The notes: generated from the sequence alone by a model not told the origin. Numbered from the stretch's first letter, positions 7,398 through 17,109 are shown. The stretch: DNA of 20,433 nucleotides from Acidobacteriaceae bacterium (GCA_003132825.1 PKYX01000208.1:8467-28899); one strand, 5' to 3'. Numbers and translations are program-made.

Positions 7398-9518
7398 ATG
7401 AAGCGAAGTGTTCGAACCGCCATCATCCTGTCCGTCTTGTGTGTCTCCGCTCTGGCCTCCAGCCGAATTGATTTGGATCGAGATTGGCAGTTCTGCATCG
7501 ACGCGCACGACAGCGGAGAAGCTGCGGGATGGCAGAAGCATCTGCCTTCGGCCACCGAGTCTGTGAATGTGCCGCATACCTGGAATATCGGAACCCATGA
7601 TGCTTACCTCGGGAAGGCGTGGTACTTCCGAACGGTCGAGGTGCCTCGGCCATCGCCGGGCATGCACGTGGAACTGCACTTCGGCGCCACATTCTATTCC
7701 TCTCGCATATGGTTGAACGGGGTAGAGGTTGGCCGTCATGAAGGCGGCTACACAGCGTATTCTTTGGATATCACCCCCCATCTTCTATCCACCAATTACC
7801 TCGCGGTTGAGATTGACAATCGCATCACGGAGCAGACCATCCCCGGTTTCGCCATGCGTCAGCAGGTTCCTCACGACGCTTGGTACGACTGGTGGGACTA
7901 CGGTGGCATCGTGCGCGATGTCTGGCTGACCATGGCCGGGCCCATTGAAATCCAGAGGCAGAGGATCCGCAGTCAGATGAGTGCGGGCAGCGCGGTCGTC
8001 GAGGATCATATCTACCTGACCAGTAGGCTACGCGGCAGCAGCGCTCTCTCGGTGCGCTTGACCGCATACGACCCGGACAATCGGATTGCGGCCACCGAAA
8101 CCCGTCCCTTCACCGTAGTCCCCGCAGACACCGAAGTCGATTTGTCTCTCGAAATCAATGCTCCCAAGCTTTGGGGAATTGACCATCCGAATGTCTACCG
8201 CATGGCGGTGGAGATTGCGGACGAAAGCGGGGAAGTGCTCGACCAAGAAAGTGACACGTTCGGGCTGCGCCAGATCGAGATTCGTGACCGCCATCTCCTG
8301 GTGAACGGAGAACGAGTGCGGCTGACGGGGCTGACGCGGCATGAAGAGTCCCAGTGGGAAGGGCTGGCCGAAACGCCGGGCACCATGCGTTATGACTACG
8401 ATGACATGAAGTCCTTGCAGGTGACACTGACTCGGCCGGTACACTACCCGCAAAATCCATTCATCCTCGACTACGCGGATCGGCACGGGATCCTGCTGAT
8501 TCCGGAAATCCCTCTGTGGCAATTCAGCGAGAGTCAGCTAAGCGATCCTCGAGTCATTGCCTTGGCCAAACAGCAGATGCAAGAAATGATTGAGCAGGCC
8601 GGCAATCACCCCAGCATATTTGCCTGGAGCGTGTGCAATGAAAGCGACACTGGAACGCCGGGCGGCATTGCTTACTTCCGCGCGATGCGAGACTTTATCA
8701 AGCAGTTGGATCCCGGACGCTTTGTCAGTTACGCGGACGACAACTTGCCAAAACTGAATGAGGCGAAAGACTCGGCCGCCAACGACGCCGACTTTCTCAT
8801 GATGAACCAGTATTTCGGCAGCTGGCACGGACCGGCAAACGAGCTCTCAGCATCGCTCGACAAGGTTGATCGCCTGTTCCCCCACAAGATGGTGATCATC
8901 TCTGAGTTTGGCCTGTCGGGAGTTTTTGCCAAGGACGAAGAAGACGCCGACCGCAAGAGGGTGAAAATCATTCAGGAGCAAATGCCAGAAATGGCTCGGC
9001 GCGACTGGATCGCGGGCGCGATCCTGTGGTGTTATCAGGACTACAAATCGCGGCGTAATGTGCGGCTGGGCCTCGAAGAAGGGTATGTCGATCATGGCGT
9101 GGTCGACGAGCATCGTCAACGAAAGCCGTCTTACTACATCTGGAAAGAGATGAACGCACCGGCATCGGTCAGCGTCCAGTGGAACAGCGGGAAGGATGTA
9201 CCCTCTACGTTTACGGCTACGGTGAAGGCTAACTCCTTGAGTAGCCTTCCATCCTATCCCTTACATGATTACCGGCTGAGCTGGGAAATTTACGACGATA
9301 CCAAGCTGCTCTCCCGAGGGGAGCGCCGGCTTGCCGACTTGAGCACTACGCAATCCGTTTCGGGTCAGGTCGGGGGTAATTCCCAAACCCACAAGTTGCA
9401 GTTGCATCTCGCTCTGGTTCGACCCACGGGAGAAATTGCATCCGAGAAGATCCTGGATTGGAATACCAGCGGACCACAAGCTCGCCGAACCATCGATCGA
9501 ACCTTCCCGGTCCAGTAG
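7398..9518 (+). CDS. Secreted GH2 glycosidase (beta-galactosidase/beta-glucuronidase-like)
   Basis: The 706-residue protein begins with a Sec signal peptide (residues 1-21, IILSVLCVSALAS). The order of domains is that of family GH2. A jelly-roll sugar-binding domain covers about 25-175 (VNVPHTWN, then FGATFYSSRIWLNGVEVGRHEGGY). An Ig-like sandwich follows at about 180-285. The TIM barrel runs from about 285 to 590 and includes LTRPVHYPQNP, acid/base Glu415 in SVCNESD and nucleophile Glu503 in IISEFG. The C-terminal 110 residues form another beta domain. GH2 enzymes release terminal beta-galactose, glucuronate or mannose, or alpha-arabinose. Next to a GH53 galactanase a beta-galactosidase is the simplest reading, but the subsite residues do not settle it. 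A ribosome site AGGGGA lies 4 nt before the ATG. The sensor kinase follows after 128 bp. Confidence 0.9.
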   Translation: MKRSVRTAIILSVLCVSALASSRIDLDRDWQFCIDAHDSGEAAGWQKHLPSATESVNVPHTWNIGTHDAYLGKAWYFRTVEVPRPSPGMHVELHFGATFYSSRIWLNGVEVGRHEGGYTAYSLDITPHLLSTNYLAVEIDNRITEQTIPGFAMRQQVPHDAWYDWWDYGGIVRDVWLTMAGPIEIQRQRIRSQMSAGSAVVEDHIYLTSRLRGSSALSVRLTAYDPDNRIAATETRPFTVVPADTEVDLSLEINAPKLWGIDHPNVYRMAVEIADESGEVLDQESDTFGLRQIEIRDRHLLVNGERVRLTGLTRHEESQWEGLAETPGTMRYDYDDMKSLQVTLTRPVHYPQNPFILDYADRHGILLIPEIPLWQFSESQLSDPRVIALAKQQMQEMIEQAGNHPSIFAWSVCNESDTGTPGGIAYFRAMRDFIKQLDPGRFVSYADDNLPKLNEAKDSAANDADFLMMNQYFGSWHGPANELSASLDKVDRLFPHKMVIISEFGLSGVFAKDEEDADRKRVKIIQEQMPEMARRDWIAGAILWCYQDYKSRRNVRLGLEEGYVDHGVVDEHRQRKPSYYIWKEMNAPASVSVQWNSGKDVPSTFTATVKANSLSSLPSYPLHDYRLSWEIYDDTKLLSRGERRLADLSTTQSVSGQVGGNSQTHKLQLHLALVRPTGEIASEKILDWNTSGPQARRTIDRTFPVQ

Positions 9519-9612
9519 AGGGGCGAAGCCCTCGGTCCTTCGATACCAAGAGGCCGCGCACCGCGGTCGTTCGGGGGCAAATTCAGTATTACCTTAGATC
9601 TTGCGCAAACGA

Positions 9613-9618
9613 TATAAT
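9613..9618 (+). promoter_or_regulatory. Candidate -10 box of the sensor kinase gene
   Basis: A perfect TATAAT lies 28 bp before the chosen ATG at 9647, which would leave a leader of roughly 20 nt. The segment 17-18 bp upstream (TTACCT, about 9589-9594) is a poor -35. The position between the end of GH2 and the kinase start is what a dedicated promoter would need. Confidence 0.4.
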
Positions 9619-9646
9619 CCACAGCCGGAAGGGTGGGAAAGCCGCC

Positions 9647-12601
9647 ATGGTTCGCGCTCTTACCGCGGGCATATTTCTGTGTCTCTTGCTGCTGCCCCCT
9701 AGGGCCCCGGCGCTCGACGACCCTCCTGCCGGCTACACCGATCGTATTTGGCAGGTGCAGGACGGTCTTCCTGAACAGACGGTCCAGGCATTCGCCCAGA
9801 CCAAGGACCGATACCTCTGGATTGGAACCACCGGAGGGTTGCTCCGCTTTGACGGTGGGCGACTGGTCTTGTATGACCGTGACAACACACCCGCGTTTAC
9901 CGAAAATAACATTTTCAATCTGACGGTTGCGCGCGATGGGACACTTTGGATTGCAACCGAGGGCGGTGGCCTGATTCGCTACAAGGATGGTGTGTTCCGC
10001 TCCTTCTCCGCCAAGGATGGTCTACTGAATGACTTCGTGCGTACCGTTTATCAGGACAGCAAAGGGCTGATCTGGATCGGGACCGACGACGGGTTATTTC
10101 GATTCTCGGGTGAACGGATCGAACGGATTGACGACGGAAATAGCGTCCCCTTAGTCGCGGTGCACGCCATTCGCGAGGACAGCCAAGGGCGCTTATGGGT
10201 GGGGGGCTCAAAACTCTTGTGCCTCAGCGGCAGCACGGCGCAGGAATACCGCTTGCAGGGAGAAGGAAGCCAGAACCGCGTCAAGTCCATCGTCCAGACT
10301 CGAGACGGAACCCTTTGGGTGGGCACGATCGGCGGCTTGTACAGAATGGTTGCCGGGTCAGATTCCTTCCGCAGGGTGAAGGACACGAGCGGAACGGTTC
10401 GTTTTCTTCGTGAAACCTCGGATGGCACTCTTTGGATTGGAACCATTGGCCACGGAATCTATAAATATCGTGAGCACCGCTTCTCCCAGATTACGGCCCC
10501 CAACAATCTACCGAGCAACACCGCATTGAACCTATTCGAAGATATTGAGAACAACATCTGGATCGGCACCCAGGCGGGCATGCTGCGGCTGAGCAAGACC
10601 CCAATCCAGGCGGTTGCCTTGCCCGATGCCGGGGACTACGACGCCGAAACGGTATATCAGGACCACAACGGCGATCTTTGGATTGCGGCGGCGAATCTGT
10701 TTCGCTTCCACGATGGCAAGGCAACCGAGATTCGCTTTCCCGGGATCAGCGGAGTGCGCGTGCGGAACGTGTTCCGGGACAACGAGGGTACTCTCTGGAT
10801 CGGGACCGAAGGAAGAGGGGTATTCCGCGAGAGCGGCACCAAGTTGGTCCACTACATGAGCAAGGACGGACTGGTGAACAATTTCGTGCGCGCATTTCTG
10901 CAAGGGCGGGATGGCAGCGTGTGGATCGCCACGGATGAAGGCGTGAGCCGCTGGCAGGGCGGCGGTTTCACTAACTACCAAGAGCGCGACGGGCTTTGCT
11001 ATTTCAGCACACGTTCGCTGTGGGAAGATCACAATGGAGATGTCTGGATTGGAACCGACCGTGGAGTCAGCCATTTACACGGTGGCAGCTTTGTCAAAGA
11101 TCCGGTGACCGAAGCCCTCAAGAATGAAAAAATCTGGGCCATTCGAGAAGACTCCGATGGCGGACTATGGTTTGGCACGCGGACCGGAGGTCTCTATCGT
11201 TGGCGGTTTGGGAAACTTGCCCACTACACAACCGCCCAAGGGCTCGCGAGCAACAGCATCTACGAAATGCTCGAAGATCGCCGGGAAAATTTCTGGATCA
11301 GCGGCCCGAACGGAATCTCCGCCATCAGCCGGCGAGAGTTGGACATCATCGCCGATGACCCGACACATCCGCTTTCACTCACGCTGTATGGCATCTCCGA
11401 TGGCTTGGAAACAACCCAGATGTACGGCGCCGAGAAGCCCGGCGGAGTAGTAACCTCACAGGGCGAAGTTTGGTTTGCCAGCAACAAGGGCCCGGTGCGC
11501 GTAGTCCCGGACCAAGCTCAGCCGTCCGCGCCGGCCCCGGCCGTAATCGACCAGGTGGTGGCGGACGGTATTGAAGTGCCGGACCTGGCGAACATTTCTC
11601 TGGGGCCGGACAACGCCAAAATCGAAATGCACTACAGTGTCATTCAGCTGCGGTCGCAGGAACGAGTAAGGTTTCGCTACATGCTCGACAGTTTTGACAA
11701 GAATTGGACAGATGCCTCCTCGCGCCGGGTGGCGTACTACACAAATCTTCCGCCGGGACACTATCGTTTCCGCGTGGCGGCATTTGAGATGAATAACCCC
11801 GGACAGATCTCAGAACGCTCGGTCGAAATTGTCCAGAGGCCGCATTTCTACCGGAGTCCTTGGTTTCTCGGTTGCTGCCTGATGTTGCTCGGGGCTACAG
11901 TATGGGGCGGCCATGAAATCCGCATACGCCAGGTCCATGCGCGGTTTCAGGCGGTATTGAACGAACGCAACCGGTTGGCGAGGGAGATGCACGACACCCT
12001 GATTCAGGGATGCGCGGGAGTTTCGGCGTTGCTCGAGGCGCATTCTAGTCTCGCTGAGGCCGAACCCTCGGACAAGGACAGCTTGTTGAGCTGTGCGCGC
12101 GCACAATTGCGCACCTCGATCAACGAGGCCCGAGAAGCGGTCTGGGACCTGCGGCACGCGGATGGTTCTGCCACCGCCATTGGCCCGATATTAGAGACCA
12201 TGACGCAGCAAGTCAGCCGGGAATTTGGAGTGCCCGTGGAGTATCGGATGGCGGGACGGCCATTTGATTTGGACCAGTCGACAGCCCACGAACTGCTGAT
12301 GGTGGTGCGGGAAGCGCTGCACAATGCCATTCGTCATGGTCAGCCCACAGAAGTGCAGGTGGGTATTGATTTCGGGAAGAACGAATTCAGTGTGCAGGTG
12401 CAGGATGACGGCCTAGGTTTTGACCCGGCCACGGTGTCGGCCTCGTCCAACGGACACTATGGGTTGGTCGGCATGAGGGAGCGCGTGAAGCGCATCGGTG
12501 GCACGCTCGCGCTCAAGAGCCGAGCCGGCGTGGGAACGGAACTGACCCTGCACGTTCCCCGCAAGGGATTGGCTGTCGCTGATGGAAAGCCGCAGGTATG
12601 A
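9647..12601 (+). CDS. Two-component sensor histidine kinase with Reg_prop double propeller and Y_Y_Y domain
   Basis: The ATG at 9647 gives 984 residues beginning with a clean signal sequence (ALTAGIFLCLLLLPPRAPA) and the standard opening WQVQDGLPEQTVQAF. An upstream ATG at 9458 would start inside the GH2 gene and bury the signal. I count about 14 propeller motifs of the type LWIGTxGGLxRF between residues 55 and 620, enough for two seven-bladed propellers outside the inner membrane. A Y_Y_Y beta domain follows (about 649-720), then one membrane helix (about 739-759), a HisKA_3 dimerisation domain with phospho-acceptor His782 in REMHDTLIQG, and a HATPase with N-box Asn893 and DDGLGFD. Proteins of this class bind oligosaccharides in the periplasm. 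The cytoplasmic end lacks a receiver or DNA-binding domain; the next gene, overlapping by 4 bp, supplies both. Confidence 0.93.
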   Translation: MVRALTAGIFLCLLLLPPRAPALDDPPAGYTDRIWQVQDGLPEQTVQAFAQTKDRYLWIGTTGGLLRFDGGRLVLYDRDNTPAFTENNIFNLTVARDGTLWIATEGGGLIRYKDGVFRSFSAKDGLLNDFVRTVYQDSKGLIWIGTDDGLFRFSGERIERIDDGNSVPLVAVHAIREDSQGRLWVGGSKLLCLSGSTAQEYRLQGEGSQNRVKSIVQTRDGTLWVGTIGGLYRMVAGSDSFRRVKDTSGTVRFLRETSDGTLWIGTIGHGIYKYREHRFSQITAPNNLPSNTALNLFEDIENNIWIGTQAGMLRLSKTPIQAVALPDAGDYDAETVYQDHNGDLWIAAANLFRFHDGKATEIRFPGISGVRVRNVFRDNEGTLWIGTEGRGVFRESGTKLVHYMSKDGLVNNFVRAFLQGRDGSVWIATDEGVSRWQGGGFTNYQERDGLCYFSTRSLWEDHNGDVWIGTDRGVSHLHGGSFVKDPVTEALKNEKIWAIREDSDGGLWFGTRTGGLYRWRFGKLAHYTTAQGLASNSIYEMLEDRRENFWISGPNGISAISRRELDIIADDPTHPLSLTLYGISDGLETTQMYGAEKPGGVVTSQGEVWFASNKGPVRVVPDQAQPSAPAPAVIDQVVADGIEVPDLANISLGPDNAKIEMHYSVIQLRSQERVRFRYMLDSFDKNWTDASSRRVAYYTNLPPGHYRFRVAAFEMNNPGQISERSVEIVQRPHFYRSPWFLGCCLMLLGATVWGGHEIRIRQVHARFQAVLNERNRLAREMHDTLIQGCAGVSALLEAHSSLAEAEPSDKDSLLSCARAQLRTSINEAREAVWDLRHADGSATAIGPILETMTQQVSREFGVPVEYRMAGRPFDLDQSTAHELLMVVREALHNAIRHGQPTEVQVGIDFGKNEFSVQVQDDGLGFDPATVSASSNGHYGLVGMRERVKRIGGTLALKSRAGVGTELTLHVPRKGLAVADGKPQV

Positions 12602-13233
12602 CAATGAGCAATGTCGAGAAGATCAAGGTAATGGTTGTGGATGATCATCCACTCATGCGCGTGGGTGTCGCCTCCATCGTCAATGCGCGCTCGGACATGA
12701 CGGTTGTGGCCCAGGCCGGCAGCGGAGAGGAAGCGGTTACCCTGTTTTTCAAACACAAACCGGACGTGACCCTGATGGACCTGAGGCTCCCGGGCATGAG
12801 CGGCGTCGACGCAATTCGCTCCATTCGTTCCGCTCACGCCGGGGCGCGGTTCGTTGTGTTGACCACCTATGAGGGCGACGCAGATATTCATCGGGCTTTG
12901 GAGGCTGGGGCGCAAGGCTATGTGATCAAGGGTATGCCCTATCAAACCTTGGTGGAGGCGCTGCAGCGGGTGCACAAGGGAGGGCGTTTTTTGCCGCCGC
13001 CGGTCGCGCGTGCGCTGGCGTCGCGTATGCCGGATTCCGATTTGAGCGTCCGAGAACAAGAAGTGCTGCGCTTGCTGGCCAGTGGAAAGAGCAATAAGGA
13101 CATCGCTTCCCTACTCGGCATCACAGAAGCCACCGTAAAGTGCCATGTCAGCGCCATTCTCGTGCGCTTAGACGTCAGTGATCGTACCGAGGCCGTGGTT
13201 ACGGCGCTGCAGCGTGGTTTAGTCCATCTCTAG
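12598..13233 (+). CDS. NarL/LuxR-family response regulator
   Basis: The 211-residue protein starts at ATG 12598, inside the kinase stop (ATGA overlap), so the pair is translationally coupled; Met3 at 12604, with AGGT 7 nt upstream, is an equally possible start. Residues 8-125 are a receiver domain: acidic pair Asp15-Asp16 in VVDDHP, phosphorylation site Asp61 in LMDLRLPG, Thr89 or Thr90 in VLTTYE, and Lys111 in YVIKGMP. Residues about 148-205 are a LuxR/GerE helix-turn-helix (LSVREQEVLRLLASG, then NKDIASLLGITEATVKCHV). It would be phosphorylated by the preceding kinase and bind DNA as a dimer. Its likely targets are the adjacent receptor and glycosidase genes, as inferred from their order. 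Confidence 0.95.
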   Translation: MTMSNVEKIKVMVVDDHPLMRVGVASIVNARSDMTVVAQAGSGEEAVTLFFKHKPDVTLMDLRLPGMSGVDAIRSIRSAHAGARFVVLTTYEGDADIHRALEAGAQGYVIKGMPYQTLVEALQRVHKGGRFLPPPVARALASRMPDSDLSVREQEVLRLLASGKSNKDIASLLGITEATVKCHVSAILVRLDVSDRTEAVVTALQRGLVHL

Positions 13234-13451
13234 GCCCCTCCATAGGTCGTAATCCGTTGTCAAGCCAAATACTTTTCGTGAATACGACTTTTGGCGGATT
13301 CGCGGGTTCGCTGCCTCAGCATAGGATTCCCCACCAGTAGCGGGTAAGTGTGTTTCTTTTCGCAGGTTTTGTGCCGGAAGATTTCGCGTGGGCAGATCGA
13401 ACGTGAGCTCGGCGTGGGTCTGAATGCGAATCAGGCTGAGGAGGGGTCGTG
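13234..13451 (+). promoter_or_regulatory. Promoter region of the TonB-dependent receptor
   Basis: This 218-bp gap precedes the receptor. TTGTCA (13257-13262) resembles a -35 box, but no convincing -10 follows at 16-18 bp. GCCAAA (13264-13269) and TTTGGC (13290-13295) form an inverted repeat enclosing TACTTTTCGT (13270-13279), which resembles the centre of the palindrome upstream of GH2. A TAGGATTC copy lies at 13322-13329. A strong ribosome site, GAGGAGGGG (13438-13446), points to the ATG at 13452, not the GTG at 13449. Confidence 0.4.
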
Positions 13452-16400
13452 ATGAGATTGGAAACAATTGGCAACTATGGCCGTATGGGACTGCTGCTGT
13501 TGGCCGCAAGCTTAACCACCGGTTTGGCATTTGGACAGAGCGCGAACACCGGAGAATTCAAAGGGACAGTCATAGACTCCTCAGGCGCCGTCGTCGCCGG
13601 AGCCACGGTGACCATCACCGACGTGCAAACCGGGGTTTCTACGACCGCAACCACGAACTCCAACGGCATTTATGACGCGCCTTCCATTCCCATTGGCCAG
13701 TACAAGATTACTTTCTCGAAGGCCGGGTTCCGCAATTTTGTGCGTGAGGGGCTGGCTCTCCAAATCGAGACCCTTGCCGTGGACGCTACGCTGCAGGTGG
13801 GCACCACCACCGAATCGGTCGTGGTGAACGCAGAGGCTTCGCTGGTCGAAACGGAAACCTCGGATCAACACGTGAACATTAGTAGCGAGGCGATTCACAC
13901 GGCGCCTATCGTGGGCACTGACTGGCGCGGGTTGACTGAGCTCATTCCCGGCGTGAATAACGGCGGAGGCAGCGGCATGGCCAGCGGTCAGGCCATCGGA
14001 GTCAATGGCACGCAGCAATACAACGTGAACTTTCTGGTTGACGGATCGTCGGCCACTGCTCCGCGAGATGAAAACGGCAGCAACTTCATTATGCCGGTTG
14101 ATGCCATCAGCGAGGTGAGCATAAATTCAGGCAACGCACCTGCGTCATATGGCGGTGGTCTTACTTCCATTAATGTGATCACCAAGAGCGGGACGAACCA
14201 ATTCCATGGCAGCCTGTTTGAATACATTCAGAACACTTCACTCAACGCGAGAGGCTTTTTTAATCAGACCGGCACCAAGGCCGTCGAGCACTGGAATAAC
14301 TATGGCGGCACCGTAGGCGGACCGGTCATCAAGAACAAGCTGTTTTTCTTTTTCGCCTACCAGCGCAACCCTGCGAGTTCTCCCACTGGGGCAAACTACA
14401 CTTACCCGACGGCTGCCGAACAAGCGGGTGATTTTTTCGGGATCACGGGCGCTACCGGCCCGGCCTTTAGTCCCACGGGGATGCTGTTGGCGGCACCAGA
14501 CGCCGTGGCGCTAAAGCTTCAGAGCTACTTTCCCGGCGCAAGCGCTCCGGGATGGGTTGCGGGGTGCCCCGGTCCGGTGGCGGTGTCGGCGAGCACTCTA
14601 CAAACCTGCCCCCTTACCAACAATTATAAGTTCAGCGGCAGCAGTCCGAGCACGGCCACGTGGTACACAGGCAAAGCCGATTACAATCTCTCCTCGAAAC
14701 AAAGACTCTCGTTTAGTTTCAATTATTTCCCCGACGTGGTGTCTTATGTCCCGGCCGATCCTCTGTTGGGGACCGACGCTACGTCGTATCAGAATGGGAA
14801 TACCGACAATCTGACCGGCCAGTTCACGCACACCTATACGATTAGTTCGACCATGCTAAACGAGTTTCGTGTGGGAGCGAGTCGGGAGCTTGATAAGTAC
14901 AAGCCGCCTTCCCTCGGCAAGAACGATCCCAGCACGCTTGGCCTTGAGCCGGCCTACGGCACCAATGCTCCGGCCAATGTATTTCCCAAAATTACCATTG
15001 ACGTAGGAGGATCGAACTCTGGCTCTACATGCGCTGCTTTGGGCGCTGGATGCGGCGAGAACGGCAACATCGATGCCGTTCTGGGCGAAGGAAATTACAA
15101 TGTCTCCGACATCGTTACGCTCATTCACGGCCGGCATACCCTCAAAGTGGGCGGCGAGTACGACAAGTTTTATCAGAACTATACCAACTGGGGAGATATC
15201 ACCTCGGGTAATTTCGAATTCAACGGAAGCGTCACCGGGGTCCCGTACGCCGACTTCCTTTCTGGCAACGTTTACGGATGGTACGTTTCCGACTCCGACC
15301 CCACCACCGCGCACATGTGGAATTCGGCGCTGTTCGGCAGCGACGACTTTAAGGTCTCATCGCACCTGACGTTAAACTTGGGCCTCCGCTACCAGATGCA
15401 GTCCGGCTGGGGCGTGAACAACAACCGGTTCGGCAATTACGACCCGTTTCTGCCTAATTCCGCAGACGGCGGCCTCTACCGCGGGGCTGTCCTGTTTGGC
15501 GGGCAAGGCGACACCGTCTATGGGGGGCCGACGACCAACCTGACGACCATCCAAGCCGGCGACTACAAAGAATTCGCGCCCCGAATTGGCGTGGCTTGGT
15601 CACCCCGCGACAAGTGGTCCTTCCGGGCGAGCTACGGCATTTTTGACGCGCCCCGCGATGCCGAGAATTACACCGATGGGGCTCTCGGCCTCGGCTTCAA
15701 TCCCCACAACAATGGCAATGGGGGGTACGTTAACGGCAGTTCTCCATGGAAACTGTCCGTGGGACCACCGGCCGGCACGGTCGTCTATCCGACGTTGCAG
15801 ACTCTTTCGTCGACCATCTCTAACTTTAGCAACGTAGAATACTACCCGCGCAATATGCCGACTACCTACGTGCAGGAGGTCATCGCGGGCGTTCAGCACG
15901 AGTTCGCCGGTGGCATCCTGCTCGACACCAGTTATGTCTACACCCGCGGCAGGAACCTGAACTTTGCTACCGATATCGACCAGGCACCGGGAACCGCATT
16001 AGGGTGCACGGGCTATAACTGCGGCAACCCCAACCCGGTATTCAACTATATCCAAGCCCAAATCTACGATGGATACTCGAACTACAACGCACTGCAATTG
16101 CGCTTTCAGAAGAGGATGTCGCGTGGTTTGAACTTCCAGGTCAATTACGCCTGGTCGAAATCGCTCGATACCGGCACCGGGGGTGGTCACGGATCGGGCA
16201 TTGATGTCTACCAGAATGCGTATAACCCTGCCGCCAATTATGGTTTGTCTGACTTTGACGCGACCAATACCTTGATCGGTCAGGTCGTCTACGAGCTGCC
16301 GTTCGGGCACGGGCGCCAGTTTGTACTTCATGGGCCGGCTGACCAGATCGCTGGCGGCTGGCGCGTGTCCAGTGTTTTCCAGTGGCACGGGGGGGTTCCC

Positions 16401-16856
16401 TTCACCCCGGTGATTCAGAGCTCGGTTGCGACGGGTGTTGATCCCGGACTAGCTTCGTTCTTATCGTCTGGCGGCGGCGCCAACCTCTTTCCCGAGCAAG
16501 TAGGCGACCCCCACGTGTCGAATCCTTCCATCCACCAGTGGTTCAATCCCGCAGCCTACGCCAACCCAGCCCCCGGGACTTTTGGCAATGCGGGACGCAA
16601 TACCCTCATTGGGCCGGGTTTTGCGGACGTCGACTTCAGTATCGGAAAAGAGTTCCCTCTTGGCGAAAGGATGGGAGTCGATATCAGGGCCGACGCGTTC
16701 AATGCGTTGAATCATATTAACTACGCGAACCCGGACGCGAACGTTGGCTACACCAGCGGGGGGGCATTGGCCGATGCTACCGCTGGCACAATCACCAGCG
16801 ACGCAACCAACTGGAACATGCGCATCATACAAGTGGGTGCTCACTTTACATTCTGA
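13452..16856 (+). CDS. TonB-dependent outer-membrane receptor, Oar-like with carboxypeptidase-regulatory domain
   Basis: The 1134-residue protein starts at ATG 13452, 7 nt behind GGAGG; a GTG 3 bp upstream is possible but too close to that site. A signal peptide (residues 1-28, LLLLAASLTTGLAFGQ) is followed by a carboxypeptidase-regulatory-like beta domain at about 33-115 (GEFKGTVIDSSGAVVAGATV). A plug domain follows at about 120-250 (TDWRGLTELIPGV, YNVNFLVDGSS, then SYGGGLTSINVITKSGTNQFHGSLFEY split over neighbouring residues). The rest is a beta-barrel rich in alternating aromatic strands and ends in HFTF, with the C-terminal Phe expected for outer-membrane insertion. This is the large receptor type that acidobacteria use in many copies, presumably for TonB-driven import of oligosaccharides or other large substrates. 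No SusD-like gene follows. It lies right behind the two-component pair and ends at a strong terminator. Confidence 0.93.
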   Translation: MRLETIGNYGRMGLLLLAASLTTGLAFGQSANTGEFKGTVIDSSGAVVAGATVTITDVQTGVSTTATTNSNGIYDAPSIPIGQYKITFSKAGFRNFVREGLALQIETLAVDATLQVGTTTESVVVNAEASLVETETSDQHVNISSEAIHTAPIVGTDWRGLTELIPGVNNGGGSGMASGQAIGVNGTQQYNVNFLVDGSSATAPRDENGSNFIMPVDAISEVSINSGNAPASYGGGLTSINVITKSGTNQFHGSLFEYIQNTSLNARGFFNQTGTKAVEHWNNYGGTVGGPVIKNKLFFFFAYQRNPASSPTGANYTYPTAAEQAGDFFGITGATGPAFSPTGMLLAAPDAVALKLQSYFPGASAPGWVAGCPGPVAVSASTLQTCPLTNNYKFSGSSPSTATWYTGKADYNLSSKQRLSFSFNYFPDVVSYVPADPLLGTDATSYQNGNTDNLTGQFTHTYTISSTMLNEFRVGASRELDKYKPPSLGKNDPSTLGLEPAYGTNAPANVFPKITIDVGGSNSGSTCAALGAGCGENGNIDAVLGEGNYNVSDIVTLIHGRHTLKVGGEYDKFYQNYTNWGDITSGNFEFNGSVTGVPYADFLSGNVYGWYVSDSDPTTAHMWNSALFGSDDFKVSSHLTLNLGLRYQMQSGWGVNNNRFGNYDPFLPNSADGGLYRGAVLFGGQGDTVYGGPTTNLTTIQAGDYKEFAPRIGVAWSPRDKWSFRASYGIFDAPRDAENYTDGALGLGFNPHNNGNGGYVNGSSPWKLSVGPPAGTVVYPTLQTLSSTISNFSNVEYYPRNMPTTYVQEVIAGVQHEFAGGILLDTSYVYTRGRNLNFATDIDQAPGTALGCTGYNCGNPNPVFNYIQAQIYDGYSNYNALQLRFQKRMSRGLNFQVNYAWSKSLDTGTGGGHGSGIDVYQNAYNPAANYGLSDFDATNTLIGQVVYELPFGHGRQFVLHGPADQIAGGWRVSSVFQWHGGVPFTPVIQSSVATGVDPGLASFLSSGGGANLFPEQVGDPHVSNPSIHQWFNPAAYANPAPGTFGNAGRNTLIGPGFADVDFSIGKEFPLGERMGVDIRADAFNALNHINYANPDANVGYTSGGALADATAGTITSDATNWNMRIIQVGAHFTF

Positions 16857-16887
16857 GACCAGCGCTCGGGTTTGACGAACCCATCAC

Positions 16888-16931
16888 TGCGGGGTGCGGA
16901 AGCAGCTTGGCTTTCGCACCCCGCAATTTTT
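16888..16931 (+). terminator. Rho-independent terminator of the TonB-dependent receptor gene
   Basis: A 16-bp stem (16888-16903 with 16910-16925; 15 Watson-Crick pairs and one G-U) closes a 6-nt loop, AGCTTG, and is followed by ATTTTT (16926-16931). The stem includes TGCGGGGTGCG. It lies 32 bp after the receptor stop and fits the textbook pattern, so the TPR/GH53 genes downstream probably use a separate promoter. Confidence 0.92.
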
Positions 16932-17109
16932 CGCGGCTCCCCGAGCAGCGGATTCCGTGCTGTTTTTCGCGCCCTGACGGCGCCGGGCATTTCCGACCGC
17001 TCCGATCGGTCATGCTTTGATATGGTGAGAGGGCGATCATGATAGAGAGACGGTGAGAAGGCTCCTTGCGTCTCGCCGTTTGAACCCTCACGACAGGTTT
17101 CGTTCCTCC

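Noticed and set aside
9518..9533. Short GC hairpin right behind the GH2 stop as a terminator
   Set aside because: Five to six pairs and no following T-run; too weak to call.
9458..9646. N-terminal extension of the sensor kinase from an ATG inside GH2
   Set aside because: It would overlap GH2 by 61 bp, lie upstream of the TATAAT and bury the signal peptide; the ATG at 9647 explains everything better.
13581..16844. Several long antisense and shifted-frame ORFs across the TonB receptor
   Set aside because: They mirror the codon pattern of a GC-rich gene whose main frame has clear signal, plug and barrel features; none has family motifs.
17053..17109. GTG start for the TPR protein
   Set aside because: Possible (GAGAGA lies a few bases upstream), but it adds 19 charged residues before an already long N-region; kept as an alternative only.
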